NCBI RefSeq assembly: GCF_002920615.1
Contig: NZ_PQSU01000038.1
Span: 1 to 64,000 of the forward strand
DNA: 64,000 nt
From: Streptomyces sp. Ru62
Lineage (GTDB): Bacteria; Actinomycetota; Actinomycetes; Streptomycetales; Streptomycetaceae
Reading direction: 5' to 3'
In this document: positions 45,573 through 53,869 of the stretch, piece by piece
How the letters are laid out: each line of letters begins with the position of its first letter
Position numbering within the stretch: the stretch's first letter is position 1
The notes under the pieces: model-generated
Told to the model about the DNA's origin: nothing
The model's database searches: none
What the model saw: only the letters and a program-made list of their open reading frames with translations
Translations under genes and position numbers: made by a program

Positions 45573-46589
45573 TCAGCGGCGCCGCAGGCGTTTGTCGGTG
45601 ATGGGCGGGGTGGGGCTGATGTAGAAGTCTCCGGAGTGGAGGTCGACGCCGGGCGGCACGATGTCGTCGATGCGGTCGAGGAGGTCGTCACCGAGTTCGA
45701 CGTCGGCGCCGGCGAGAAGGTCGGCTAGGTGCTCAGGGCGGCGGGGTCCGATCAGCACGGCGGTGACGGCCGGGTGTGCGCGGACGAAGGCGATGGCCAG
45801 GTGGGGCAGGGGCAGGCCGGCCTCGGAGGCCAGTGCGGTGAGCTTCCGCACGGCCTCTGCCTTGGCACGTACACCGGACCGAGACATGTCGAACACCTGT
45901 GCACCGCGTCCGGCGTTGCGGTGGCCGGTGGTGGGGTCGGCGCGGCCGGAGAGCCACCCGGAGTTGAGCGGGCCGAAGGTGAGCACACCCATGCCGTAGC
46001 GCTGGGCGGTGGGCAGCACCCGGTTCTCGACGCCCCGGGTGAGGATCGAGTACGGCGGCTGCTCGGTGCGGAACCTGTGGTGTCCGCGTCGCTCGGCCAC
46101 CCACTGTGCTTCCACGATTTCGTCGGGGGAGAAGAACGAGCCGCCGATGGCGCGGACCTTCCCCGCCCGAATCAGGTCGGAGAGGGCGGCGAGGGTCTCG
46201 TCGATGTCGGTGTCCGGGTCGGGCCGGTGCATCTGGTACAGATCGATGTAGTCGGTGTCCAGACGGCGGAGGCTGTCCTCCACGGCGCGATGGATCCAGC
46301 GTGACGAGCCGCCACGCCGGTTGGGATCGTCGCCCATCGGCAGTCCGAACTTGGTGGCCAGCACGACATCGTTCCGGCGGCCCTTGATCGCCTTTCCGAC
46401 GATCACCTCCGATTCACCGCCGGAGTACACGTCAGCGGTGTCGATGAGGTTGATACCGGCGTCGAGCGCGGTGTGGATCATTCGGACCGACTCGTCGTGA
46501 TCGGTGTTGCCCATGGCGCCGAACATCATCGCACCCAGTGCGTACTCGCTCACAGACAGCCCTGTGCCGCCGAGGATTCTCCGCTTCAT
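45573..46589 (-). CDS. Aldo/keto reductase
   Basis: A protein of 338 residues from the ATG at 46587-46589. The tetrad regions are visible: Asp and Tyr in LIDTADVYSGGESE, Lys in VVLATKFGLPMGDD and His in LYQMHRPDPDTDIDE. It is a cytoplasmic NADPH-dependent carbonyl reductase of the broad AKR superfamily. The substrate is unknown. It is divergent from an XRE regulator with a perfect palindrome between them, a common arrangement in Streptomyces in which the regulator controls the reductase. Confidence 0.93.
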   Translation of the reverse strand: MKRRILGGTGLSVSEYALGAMMFGAMGNTDHDESVRMIHTALDAGINLIDTADVYSGGESEVIVGKAIKGRRNDVVLATKFGLPMGDDPNRRGGSSRWIHRAVEDSLRRLDTDYIDLYQMHRPDPDTDIDETLAALSDLIRAGKVRAIGGSFFSPDEIVEAQWVAERRGHHRFRTEQPPYSILTRGVENRVLPTAQRYGMGVLTFGPLNSGWLSGRADPTTGHRNAGRGAQVFDMSRSGVRAKAEAVRKLTALASEAGLPLPHLAIAFVRAHPAVTAVLIGPRRPEHLADLLAGADVELGDDLLDRIDDIVPPGVDLHSGDFYISPTPPITDKRLRRR

Positions 46590-46671
46590 GACAGATGTTG
46601 CCCCTCTTGTGCTGGACGATCGGCGATCAGCCAAACACCCACTGCATCGCTCTGCCAGGCCCGCCCGAACC

Positions 46672-46690
46672 GGGGGTCTGGCAGACCCCC
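46672..46690. promoter_or_regulatory. Probable operator between aldo/keto reductase and XRE regulator
   Basis: GGGGGTCTG and CAGACCCCC form a perfect 9-bp inverted repeat with one central base. It lies 83 bases before the reductase start and 45 before the regulator start. Related TCTGCCAGG and CCTGGCA half-sites flank it on both sides. Confidence 0.65.
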
Positions 46691-46734
46691 TTTCGGGGCC
46701 CTGGCAACTGTGGGCGGCGGATTAGTGTGGAGAC

Positions 46735-47703
46735 ATGGTCGATGAGACGAACACGGAGCTGCGCGATTTCCTGCGGTCCCGCCGCGCCAAGATCACCCCA
46801 GACGCGGCCGGGGTCCTCCCGTCGTCCGGCCCACGCCGGGTACCGGGGCTGCGGCGCGAGGAGGTCGCCCAGCTCGCGGACGTCAGCGTCGACTACTACG
46901 TCCGCCTCGAACGAGGCCGGCACGTGAACGTCTCAGCCACAGTACTCGAGTCGATCGCACGAGCCCTGCGCCTGAACGACCTGGAGCGCGCCCACCTGTT
47001 CCGCATCGCCAAACCGGCCCGCAACCCAGCCCGCTCGCCGGAACCGCAGCGCGTCCGCCCGGGTCTGCGCCTGCTGCTCGACAGCATCACCGACGTACCT
47101 GCCCTGGTGCTGGGCCGCCGCATGGACATCCTCGCCGGCAATCACCTCGCCCGCGCGCTCTACTCGGACTTCGAGGCCCTGCCCGTCCGAAGCCGCAACA
47201 TGGCACGCCTGACATTCCTCGACGACTACTTCCGCTCGCTCTACGTCGACTGGGAGAACGCTGCCCGCGGCATCGTCGCCTCCCTGCGCCTGTACGCCGG
47301 ACGTCATCCGCGCGACCCCGTCCTGGCCGAGCTGGTCGAAGAGCTCTCGCTGCAGGACGAAGACTTCCGTCGCTGGTGGGCCGATCACGACGTTTTCCAG
47401 CGCACCCACGGAACCAAGCACCTGCGCCACCCCGTCGTCGGCGACCTGGTGCTGGGCTACGAGGCGTTCACCCCCGTCGACGATCCCGAACAGACCCTCG
47501 GAATGTCCACGGCCGAGCCAGGCTCGCCCACTGCCGAACGCCTTGCGCTGCTGGCCCGCTGGGCGCCGTCGGCACCCAACCGCGCTGCAGCCGCAGCGGC
47601 GTCCGGGGCCGCGTCCTGCCCCAGCGGGAGGGTCCCAACCGCCAGCCGACCCCCACTGCAGGCGGCACCTCCGGCACAAAGTGGGGGACCGGAGCGCCGG
47701 TGA
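46735..47703 (+). CDS. XRE-family regulator with MmyB-like ligand domain
   Basis: The N-terminal HTH reads RRVPGLRREEVAQLADVSVD followed by YYVRLERGR. The second domain (about residues 100-270) is MmyB-like, with PALVLGRRMDILAGNHLARA and FRRWWADHDVFQRTHGTKHL. Such proteins bind fatty acids or similar ligands and regulate a divergent reductase gene. Family members end soon after 'GSP..ERL.LL..W'; here about 45 Ala/Pro-rich residues follow, so the original stop may have been lost. Start at ATG 46735. Confidence 0.9.
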   Translation: MVDETNTELRDFLRSRRAKITPDAAGVLPSSGPRRVPGLRREEVAQLADVSVDYYVRLERGRHVNVSATVLESIARALRLNDLERAHLFRIAKPARNPARSPEPQRVRPGLRLLLDSITDVPALVLGRRMDILAGNHLARALYSDFEALPVRSRNMARLTFLDDYFRSLYVDWENAARGIVASLRLYAGRHPRDPVLAELVEELSLQDEDFRRWWADHDVFQRTHGTKHLRHPVVGDLVLGYEAFTPVDDPEQTLGMSTAEPGSPTAERLALLARWAPSAPNRAAAAAASGAASCPSGRVPTASRPPLQAAPPAQSGGPERR

Positions 47704-47714
47704 ACCCGGTCAGT

Positions 47715-47904
47715 CTGCCAGTGCAACGGGGAGCACTTGGCGGGTGCCAAGGCCGCCGTCGCCCCGGTGCAGGGCGCGAACTGCGGTCAGTCGGGCCGCT
47801 GGACGCGGCGCGAGCGCCAGGAGCAGGAGCGCCTGCGCCAGGAGGCAGAGGAACAGGCCGCCGCGCAGAAGGCCGGCGGCTGGCTCTCCCGCTTCCGTAC
47901 CTGA
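47715..47904 (+). pseudogene. C-terminal fragment of a plasmid-type protein
   Basis: The frame ends CNGEHLAGAKAAVAPVQGAN, RRERQEQERLRQEAEEQAAA and GGWLSRFRT. The Cys pair, charged coiled-coil and 'WLSRFR' end are similar in style to the end of the Replic_Relax protein at 15.5 kb, so this may be the tail of a second such protein. The beginning is lost. Confidence 0.4.
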
Positions 47905-47930
47905 CCCGGGTAAGCGGCAGCGATCGACCA

Positions 47931-47966
47931 CGCGGGCTTGCCCAGGCGGTGCTGGGCAAGCCCGCG
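47931..47966 (+). terminator. Strong terminator hairpin
   Basis: CGCGGGCTTGCCCAG and CTGGGCAAGCCCGCG form a perfect 15-bp stem with a six-base loop, followed by TTGT. Confidence 0.8.
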
Positions 47967-47995
47967 TTGTCGGTGGCGGCTGCAAAGCTGATCAG

Positions 47996-48292
47996 ATGAA
48001 CGGCGATGAGCAGCTGCTGAACGGCCGGGTCTACGGCGCGGAACACGACGACCCCAACCCCGGCCCGCTCCCACACCGGACCTACGCCGAACTGGTCGGC
48101 GGGCCGTTGGACGGCCTGCTGCTGGACATCCACGGGTGGCGGACCGAGGAAGTCGACGACGGTGCCGCCCTGTCCACCGAACTCGGACGGTGGCCCGGCG
48201 GCCGCGCCTTGTACGACCCGCGCCTCGGCGAACCCCGCACGCCCGGCCCGGGTGTGAGCTGCCGCTTCTACTACTCCGGCGACACACCCTGA
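47996..48292 (+). CDS. Small hypothetical protein
   Basis: A protein of 98 residues: MNGDEQLLNGRVYGAEHDDP, YAELVGGPLDGLLLDIHGWR and PGVSCRFYYSGDTP. The 'YAELVGGPLDGLLLD' segment is seen in several short Streptomyces proteins of unknown role. It is acidic and soluble, starts 29 bases after the terminator hairpin and has no evident partner. Confidence 0.6.
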   Translation: MNGDEQLLNGRVYGAEHDDPNPGPLPHRTYAELVGGPLDGLLLDIHGWRTEEVDDGAALSTELGRWPGGRALYDPRLGEPRTPGPGVSCRFYYSGDTP

Positions 48293-48347
48293 CCACAGGC
48301 CCGACCATGGGCCCGACCACGGCACCGGCCGCCCCGACCACGGCAGG

Positions 48348-48899
48348 TCAGGAGTCGGTGATGTGGTCGAATCCGCTCAGCATCGGCGTCAGCTCCTGAG
48401 CGCACCCGCACGGCGTGCACAGCCGCGTCCCCGGGTTCTCCGCGACGTTCAACGCGTGCTCCACGTCGAGCGGCGGCGCGTCCTGCAAAGCCTCTTCGCA
48501 TTCCGGCGCGTGCAGCACGCCCCGGGCCGGGCCCCGCCCCTCACGCACCTTCGCCAGCACCCACCCCGAAGGCCGGCGCTCCCCGAGCACCTCTCGGACC
48601 GCCGACTTTGGTGACGGCTCCAACCGCTCGGTGGCGACCTGGTCGTAGTCGATGCCGTCGACCGGCCGCACATGGTCGGGAGTCCGAACCCACACCCGGT
48701 ACTCCGCCGCCTCCACCCCGGCGTCCTCAAGGTCCCGGTACGACGGCGGCCCCACCAGGTACAGTTAACCTGTCTCGGTCTGCTGCTGCCTCCACAGCCG
48801 CGCGACGACCTCTTGCTCCAGATGACCGAGCACCGGATCCGCGGGCAACACGACCCGCACCGGCACCGGCTGGGCCGCGTCGTCGGAAGGCTTGGTCAC
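48348..48899 (-). pseudogene. DUF6233 family protein interrupted by a nonsense codon
   Basis: A GTG at 48899 opens TKPSDDAAQPVPVRVVLPAD, followed by EQEVVARLWRQQQTETG. At codon 45 (48765-48767) there is TAA where relatives have Trp before LYLVGPPSYRDLED. The frame then continues unbroken to RLCTPCGCAQELTPMLSGFD and the stop at 48348. DUF6233 proteins are small Streptomyces proteins of unknown role, with a conserved CxxC near the end. Everything except the one codon looks intact. Confidence 0.75.
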
Positions 48900-49056
48900 G
48901 GCCCCACGGTAGACAGCCCGACCCCCGAGGCCCCCACCGGAAGGGCGTTGTGACGACGCAGCACGGTTGGCGAATCAGCACGCTTGTTGGCAAACGTCGG
49001 CGATGTTGCGGTGCGTTGTTGGGTGTCTTTTTGGTCACGGACCTCGCTGCCTGAGC

Positions 49057-49272
49057 ATGACGAAGATCCTCAGTCTCGCCCTCGGCGCCGCAGCCGTCAC
49101 AGGCATTGCCACCCTCGCGCTCGCCGCCCCCAGGCAGGACCCCACGCCGTTGGGTCTCGTCGGAAACACCTTCGACGTGATCGGCCTCCCGGCCCAGAAC
49201 CTGAACGGAAACGGGCACGTGCACTCACCAGGCGTGGGAACAACGCGGTGGCTACTGACGTTGTTGCCGTGA
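49057..49272 (+). pseudogene. Small secreted protein cut by an IS630 element
   Basis: The start MTKILSLALGAAAVTGIATL with ALAAPRQ is a signal peptide. The mature part DPTPLGLVGNTFDVIGLPAQ, NLNGNGHVHSPG looks like a short exported protein. From about residue 62 the sequence (TTRWLLTLLP) belongs to the terminal region of the neighbouring IS630 element, so the natural end is lost. Confidence 0.55.
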
Positions 49273-50350
49273 TGTCGTCAATGTGAGTCCGGTTTCGGTG
49301 AGGCGGCCGTCGATGAGGTTGCTGCGGTACTGGACCTGGCGGAGACCACGTCGGAGGGCGCTCATGAGGTGGTCAGGGTCGGTGAAGGCGGTGTTGACCT
49401 GGCTGCTGCGCCGCAGCAGTGACCAGATGCCCTCGACGGGGTTGAGGTCTGGTGCGTAGGCCGGCAGGAAGTAGCAGGTGATCCAGTCGTGGGTGTCGAT
49501 GAACTGCCGTAGTTGGCGGTCCTTGTGGACGTTGAGGTTGTCCCACACGAGCACAAAGGGTGCGCCGAGCTGCTGGTGCGCGGAGATGAGCAGGTCGCGG
49601 TAGTCGGTCCAGGTGAAAATGCGTCTGCCGCCGCGCTTGTGATCGCCATGCCGCTTGGGCCGGTAGATCAGCCGTGAGCGTTCACCGTGTTTGTAGCAGG
49701 CCGGAGCGGCGACGGAGAAGCGGCGCTGGGAGCGTCCCCTCACCCGGATGACGGGTGTGCGTCCGCGCCGGGCGCAGGTCCGTGCGGTGGGCGGCGTCAT
49801 GGAGAAGCCGGCTTCGTCTTCGAAGCACAGCCAGGCGTCGAGCGCCGCCACGGACCTTCCACCTGCGGCCAGGTCTCCTTCACCCAGCCCGCTACGGGCT
49901 GCCCGTCGCGCTCGATGGCTCGGCGGGCCGGGACCTGGTGGCTGAAGCCGTGCCGGTGCAGCATCTTCGCGATCGCCGACAGCGTCATGCTCTTGTGGAA
50001 CCGGCGCCCGATCAGCGTCTTGATCCGCGCCAGCGTCCACGTCTAGCGAGCTCCTGCTCAAGCACGATGAACAGGGCCTCGCTCAGCTTGGGCCGTGACA
50101 CGGGCCCGGCAGACCGCAGCCCCTGGGTGCCCGCGTCCTGCCAGGCCCGGCGCCAGCGCTGCACCGAGCGCATACTCACCCGTAAGTCCTTGGCGACCTC
50201 GACGTTGGAGGCACCCGCAGCGAATCGCTCCGCGGCCTCCAGCCGGATCCGCTCGCGAAACCGCCTGCCGTTCGACCAACTGCCAGCATGGATGGAAGCG
50301 GCCACCGCCATCAGCGAGCTGCCCAGTCTCCGAGCGAGCCTTGCTTGCAT
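49252..50350 (-). pseudogene. IS630-family transposase with frameshifts
   Basis: The N-terminal part starts near 50350 and reads IRLEAAERFAAGASNVEVAK, DLRVSMRSVQRWRRAW, the helix-turn-helix. A lesion near 50045 moves the frame to TLSAIAKMLHRHGFSHQVPA and GWVKETWPQVE. A second near 49855 leads to CFEDEAGFSMTPPTARTCAR (first Asp). The rest is intact: PFVLVWDNLNVHKDRQLRQF and YAPDLNPVEGIWSLLRRSSQ with the second Asp and Glu. It belongs to a common Streptomyces IS630 group, is probably inactive, and interrupts the secreted-protein gene at 49.06 kb. Confidence 0.8.
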
Positions 50351-50443
50351 GACAGAGCGTCACCAACTCTGCGAGTCCGAGCGGTAGTAGTCCCGATCCG
50401 TCGTAGGCATACATGGGTGGGGCCCACAGCCATCGTGAACTCC

Positions 50444-50821
50444 TCAATCAGCCTCCTCGACGATGCAAAAGGGGTGCCCGGCCGGATCGGTCAGAACGCG
50501 CGCCTTGGCGCCATGAGGCTGGTGATCCGGTCTGCCCGCGCCCAGCTCCAGCAACCGGGCTTCGACCTGGTCCAATCCCTGCTTGACCTTGAAGCACATG
50601 TGAAGCTGCTGGGGAACGATCTGTTCAGGCCAGCGCGGAGCCCGGTAGCCATCGACCCGTTGAAAACCGATGAAGACTTCGTCCTCACAGTCGAGACCGG
50701 CGAAGTCAGCGTTCGACTTGGGATGGAGTTCCAGACCGGTGGCCTGCTGATAGAACGCTGCCAATGCCAGCGGATCCGGGCAGTCGAGGGTTATCGCGCT
50801 CAGCTTCATCTGCAAGGGCAT
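50444..50821 (-). CDS. VOC family protein (glyoxalase/bleomycin-resistance-like)
   Basis: A protein of 125 residues: KLSAITLDCPDPLALAAFYQ, GLELHPKSNADFAGLDCEDE, QQLHMCFKVKQGLDQVEARL and the end motif VLTDPAGHPFCIVEEAD. It is one VOC module with the two beta-alpha-beta repeats and is full length. Members bind a metal or a small molecule, and some give drug resistance; the role here is unknown. It is a lone gene between two repeats. Confidence 0.85.
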   Translation of the reverse strand: MPLQMKLSAITLDCPDPLALAAFYQQATGLELHPKSNADFAGLDCEDEVFIGFQRVDGYRAPRWPEQIVPQQLHMCFKVKQGLDQVEARLLELGAGRPDHQPHGAKARVLTDPAGHPFCIVEEAD

Positions 50822-51032
50822 GACGCCTCCCGGACGATCAGTGGACTTCCCTGATGCACACCCTAGAGACGGCTGCCTACGGCTGAGTGAGAACCGACCA
50901 CCTACGTGGTCCGCTCAGGCGTAGGCGTCGCAGGTCGGACCTCACATTGCCCGCAGCCACCCAAGGCAGCTCAACTCCACAAGAAGTGGACCAGAGCCCA
51001 CTCTCGTGTACAGAGCCAGTCGGCAGGTGCAT

Positions 51033-51215
51033 ACCAACGGCTCCCAGTGGTACATCACCGAGGGACCGGCCCCCCACCCGAACCGCAAGCACACCATCTT
51101 CGGCCAGGTCGTCAGCGGCCAGGATGTCGTCCACGCGATCGCCGACGTTCCCGCCACGCAGGACCGCCCCAACTCGGACGTCGAGCTGCAGCGGGTCGAA
51201 GTCTTCCGGAAGTAG
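51033..51215 (+). pseudogene. Cyclophilin 3' fragment (duplicate)
   Basis: It reads TNGSQWYITEGPAPHPNRKH, TIFGQVVSGQDVVHAIADVP and DVELQRVEVFRK to a TAG. This copy keeps the six-C run and the open frame lost in the gene at 11815-12383. It has no catalytic part and no start. Confidence 0.9.
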
Positions 51216-51572
51216 ACCAGGCCACCGTGCTGCTTGGCGCCCTAGCGCGCCAGGCGGCTTCGCTCGGCAGACACGGTCCTCGTGGACATCGGTGTCGCTC
51301 CCGTGCAGCCCGCCCGGTTCCTCAGCCCCCTTCTCGGGCGGGTCACCGGCACGGGGCGCTCACGCCCGCGCCCACGAAGCGCATCCTCCGGGCTTCACGG
51401 TGGCCGGGCCTGCCCCGTGGGCACGTCCGCTGGCGCTGTTCAGGGCACCTGCGAGGGGCAAGTGGCGGCGATGACGTGGTCGACGACGTCGGGCAGGCTG
51501 GAGCGGTGGCGGTAGGCGGCACGCTGCCGCTCGGCTCCGCCCCTCGAGTGCGCAGGCGCTCCCACTGGGTGC
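51033..51572. repeat. Duplicated segment, copy 2
   Basis: 540 bases in the same orientation as 12202-12740. The left limit falls inside the cyclophilin coding sequence (ACCAACGGCTCCC in both) and the right limit is at GGGTGC. Beyond both ends the flanks are unrelated. No target repeats or IS ends border it. Confidence 0.9.
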
Positions 51573-51820
51573 GTACGAGGTCAAGGAGTCGAGACGACCG
51601 CCTGAGCCACAACCCGACCCTGGCACACCGCGCACGACCGAGGGTTGGGGAGAGCGTCCGCATCCGCCACGGCGCCGTCGGCCCGGAATAAGCCATGCGT
51701 CAGGCACGCTGCCGTACCCGCCAAAGGCGGCGAGCACCACACGACGGGGCCACAGGGCCACGTCAACCCCTGCGCTGGGACACACCCCACCAGAGCGGTG
51801 ATCCCCGCGGTCGGCAGGTG

Positions 51821-52536
51821 ATGCCGGTAAGCGTTCGCTCTGTGATCACTGCGCGCTCATGGTGGCGTCTGACCGCCACCGCTCTGCTGTCCCTGTCCCT
51901 CTCCGCTCCCTTCGCAGCGTCCGCCGCCGCACCGCCGGCAGCCGCCCGTCATCCGGCCACCGCCGCCGCGGTGCGGCGGGAGCTCCCTGAGCCGCCGCCG
52001 GCGGATGTCGTCCGCAAGGAACTGGACGACCTCACTGTCGCAGCCCCGCACCCGATGACCGGGTACTCGCGGTCGAAGTTCCCGCACTGGGTCACCCAGT
52101 ACGGCACTTGCGACACCCGCGAGGTCGTCCTCGCCCGTGACGGCCAGGACGTGGTCAGGACGAGCAGTGCCGGGCCGTCTCCGGCATCTGGTACAGCGTT
52201 TACGACGGCAAGGTCGCCACCAGGCCGTCCACCGAGGTCGACATCGACCACGTTGTCCCCCTCGCCAACGGATGGCGCTCCGGAGCCGATGAGTGGACCA
52301 CCGCCCAGCGCCGCCAGTTCGCCAACGACCTCACCAACCCGCAGCTGATCGCCGTATCCGCCAGCTCGAACCGGCAAAAGGGCGACCAGTCCCCCGACCA
52401 ATGGGCGCCGCCGCTGCGCTCCTACTGGTGCACCTACGCACGCGCCTGGACCCACGTGAAATACGTGTACGCCCTCAACATCACGGAGCCGGAGAAGGAC
52501 AAGCTGGACGAGATGCTGGGCACCTGCCCCGCATGA
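51821..52536 (+). pseudogene. Secreted HNH (DUF1524/GmrSD C-terminal-like) nuclease, frameshifted
   Basis: The ATG at 51821 opens a signal peptide, SWWRLTATALLSLSLSAPFA. The mature protein reads YGTCDTREVVLARDGQDVVR, then the frame is lost near 52158. In the next frame it goes on: CRAVSGIWYSVYDGK, EVDIDHVVPLANGWRSGADE with the HNH His pair, LTNPQLIAVSASSNRQKGDQ and WTHVKYVYALNITEPEKDKL, ending at 52534-52536. One extra G would restore a protein of about 238 residues. Secreted members of this family cleave DNA outside the cell, for example in Streptomyces developmental nucleases. Confidence 0.8.
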
Positions 52537-52705
52537 ACACCAGCCCGGACACCGGTCGACCTCAACGCCACCCTGCCGCAAGCGGCCGGATATCCGGGGT
52601 TCGCCCAGGCCACGGAGCACATCACCATCGCCAAGAGCGACTGGGAGCAACAGATCGCACAGCTCGGACCGTCTGCAGCGTTCGAGATGGCCGTGCCCTA
52701 CCCGC

Positions 52706-52795
52706 TCGGACGACGTGCAGGTGCCGGCCTGCCCCGAGTGGACGCTGTCCGATCTTGTGCAACATCTGAGCGGGGTGCACCGCCGCCATGTCACC
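52706..52795 (+). pseudogene. Mycothiol-dependent maleylpyruvate-isomerase-like scrap
   Basis: The short frame VPACPEWTLSDLVQHLSGVH matches the start of the DinB-like helical bundle of this actinobacterial family ('VPACPEWTVRDLV.HLGGVH'). The rest is not found. Confidence 0.5.
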
Positions 52796-53319
52796 GGTTC
52801 CTCCCGCGGCTTCGGCCGCGAGTTTGCGCAGGCGGCCCTGGAGCGTGACAGGGCCGTCGCCCGCAACACCGACTCCCTCGCGGACCTGCCGGCCGCCCAC
52901 GGCGAGGCGATCCGCTCGTCGAGCCCGGCGGCTTCGCCACCATCCGGTCCGGGCGTGCCCGACCTCGATGCTCGCGGGGCCGCCGCCGGAACTGCGGACC
53001 GTGCTGCGGGGCCGCGGCTCAGGCGGCGATGATGACGGGGATGATGAGCGGCCGGCGGCGGTGGGTGGAGAACAGTCGGCGGCGGGGAGAGGCCCTGCCT
53101 CGCCGCAGCCTTGTGCAGAAGAAGGGCGCGAAGCTGCTTGATCACCATCGGCCGAGCCTCACGGGGGCCCAGTCCTTCGTTCCGGGCCGGATGCTGGCGC
53201 GTTTTCGCTAGCGGCCTCCGTCATGCCGTTATAGCGTTGTGATCAGCAGTCGTGGTTCCGAAGTTCCGTTCGCCCGTGATCGCCTCACGGGCGTTCTTGC
53301 TGTTCAGCGCCTCTCCGGA
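52796..53319. other. No gene recognised
   Basis: Frames here have no family features. The last 100 bases hold the promoter and leader of the cold-shock gene 2; an inverted CGCCCGTGATCG/CCTCACGGGCG pair near 53269-53292 may be part of it or a terminator. Confidence 0.4.
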
Positions 53320-53335
53320 CCAGGGCGATCACCTC
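53320..53335 (+). promoter_or_regulatory. Conserved 5' leader element of cold-shock gene 2
   Basis: CCAGGGCGATCACCTC, identical to 30429-30444 (minus strand) and also 46 bases before its start codon. Upstream, TTGCTGTTCAGCGCC also resembles TTGCTGTGCAGTGCC before the first gene. GATCACCTCC equals part of the 16S rRNA 3' end and could pair with the GGAG of the ribosome site. Confidence 0.7.
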
Positions 53336-53381
53336 CCGGTCGCGCAGCGTGCGTGCCCGGTTTCCCTCAAAGGAGACAGTC

Positions 53382-53585
53382 ATGGCCAAGGGCACAGTGA
53401 AGTGGTTCAACAGCGAGAAGGGCTTCGGCTTCATCGAGCAGGAGGGCGGCGGCCCCGACGTCTTCGCCCACTACTCCAACATCGCCAGCCAGGGCTACCG
53501 CGAGCTGCAGGAGGGCCAGAAGGTCGAGTTCGACGTCACGCAGGGCCAGAAGGGCCCGCAGGCTGAGAACATCCGCCCCGCCTGA
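53382..53585 (+). CDS. CspA-type cold-shock protein
   Basis: A protein of 67 residues: MAKGTVKWFNSEKGFGFIEQ, DVFAHYSNI and QGQKGPQAENIRPA, with both RNP motifs. It starts at ATG after AAAGGAGA. It is an RNA chaperone that binds single strands with low sequence preference. The gene is complete and is followed by a strong terminator. Its leader shares a 16-base element and its exact spacing with the first cold-shock gene, so the two are probably controlled alike. Confidence 0.96.
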   Translation: MAKGTVKWFNSEKGFGFIEQEGGGPDVFAHYSNIASQGYRELQEGQKVEFDVTQGQKGPQAENIRPA

Positions 53586-53594
53586 TCGCGCCCC

Positions 53595-53640
53595 GGTAAG
53601 GGGGCCCGACATCCCGGCTTCGGGACGCCGGGCCCTTACC
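53595..53640 (+). terminator. Terminator of cold-shock gene 2
   Basis: GGTAAGGG pairs with CCCTTACC, extended by GCCCG/CGGGC, with an inner TCCCG/CGGGA hairpin. It begins nine bases after the stop. Confidence 0.85.
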
Positions 53641-53756
53641 GTCGCACGACGGTTCATCTGACTACGGGGTGCGGCGGGGCGCTGGCCTGGGACGGGCAAA
53701 TGGACACCCGTTGTTTGACACTCAGGTCGCCCGACGCATCAGTACGGCCCCCCAGG

Positions 53757-53865
53757 GTCGCTGGCGACGCCGTCTACATCGCCGCATTCGACCCAGGGCG
53801 GCTTGTAGTCCTCGATCCGCTCTCTGGCAGAGAGCTGTGGCGCAAGAGCGCAGGCGGCGCCTGCC
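53757..53865 (+). pseudogene. PQQ-type beta-propeller repeat scrap
   Basis: One frame gives VAGDAVYIAAFDPGRLVVLD followed by LSGRELWRKSAGG, a single PQQ/Pyrrolo-quinoline-like propeller blade ('V.g..vYv...dg.l.alD...G...W...'). No further blades are visible and the sequence passes into the antisense ligase fragment. Confidence 0.5.
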
Positions 53866-53869
53866 GGGC

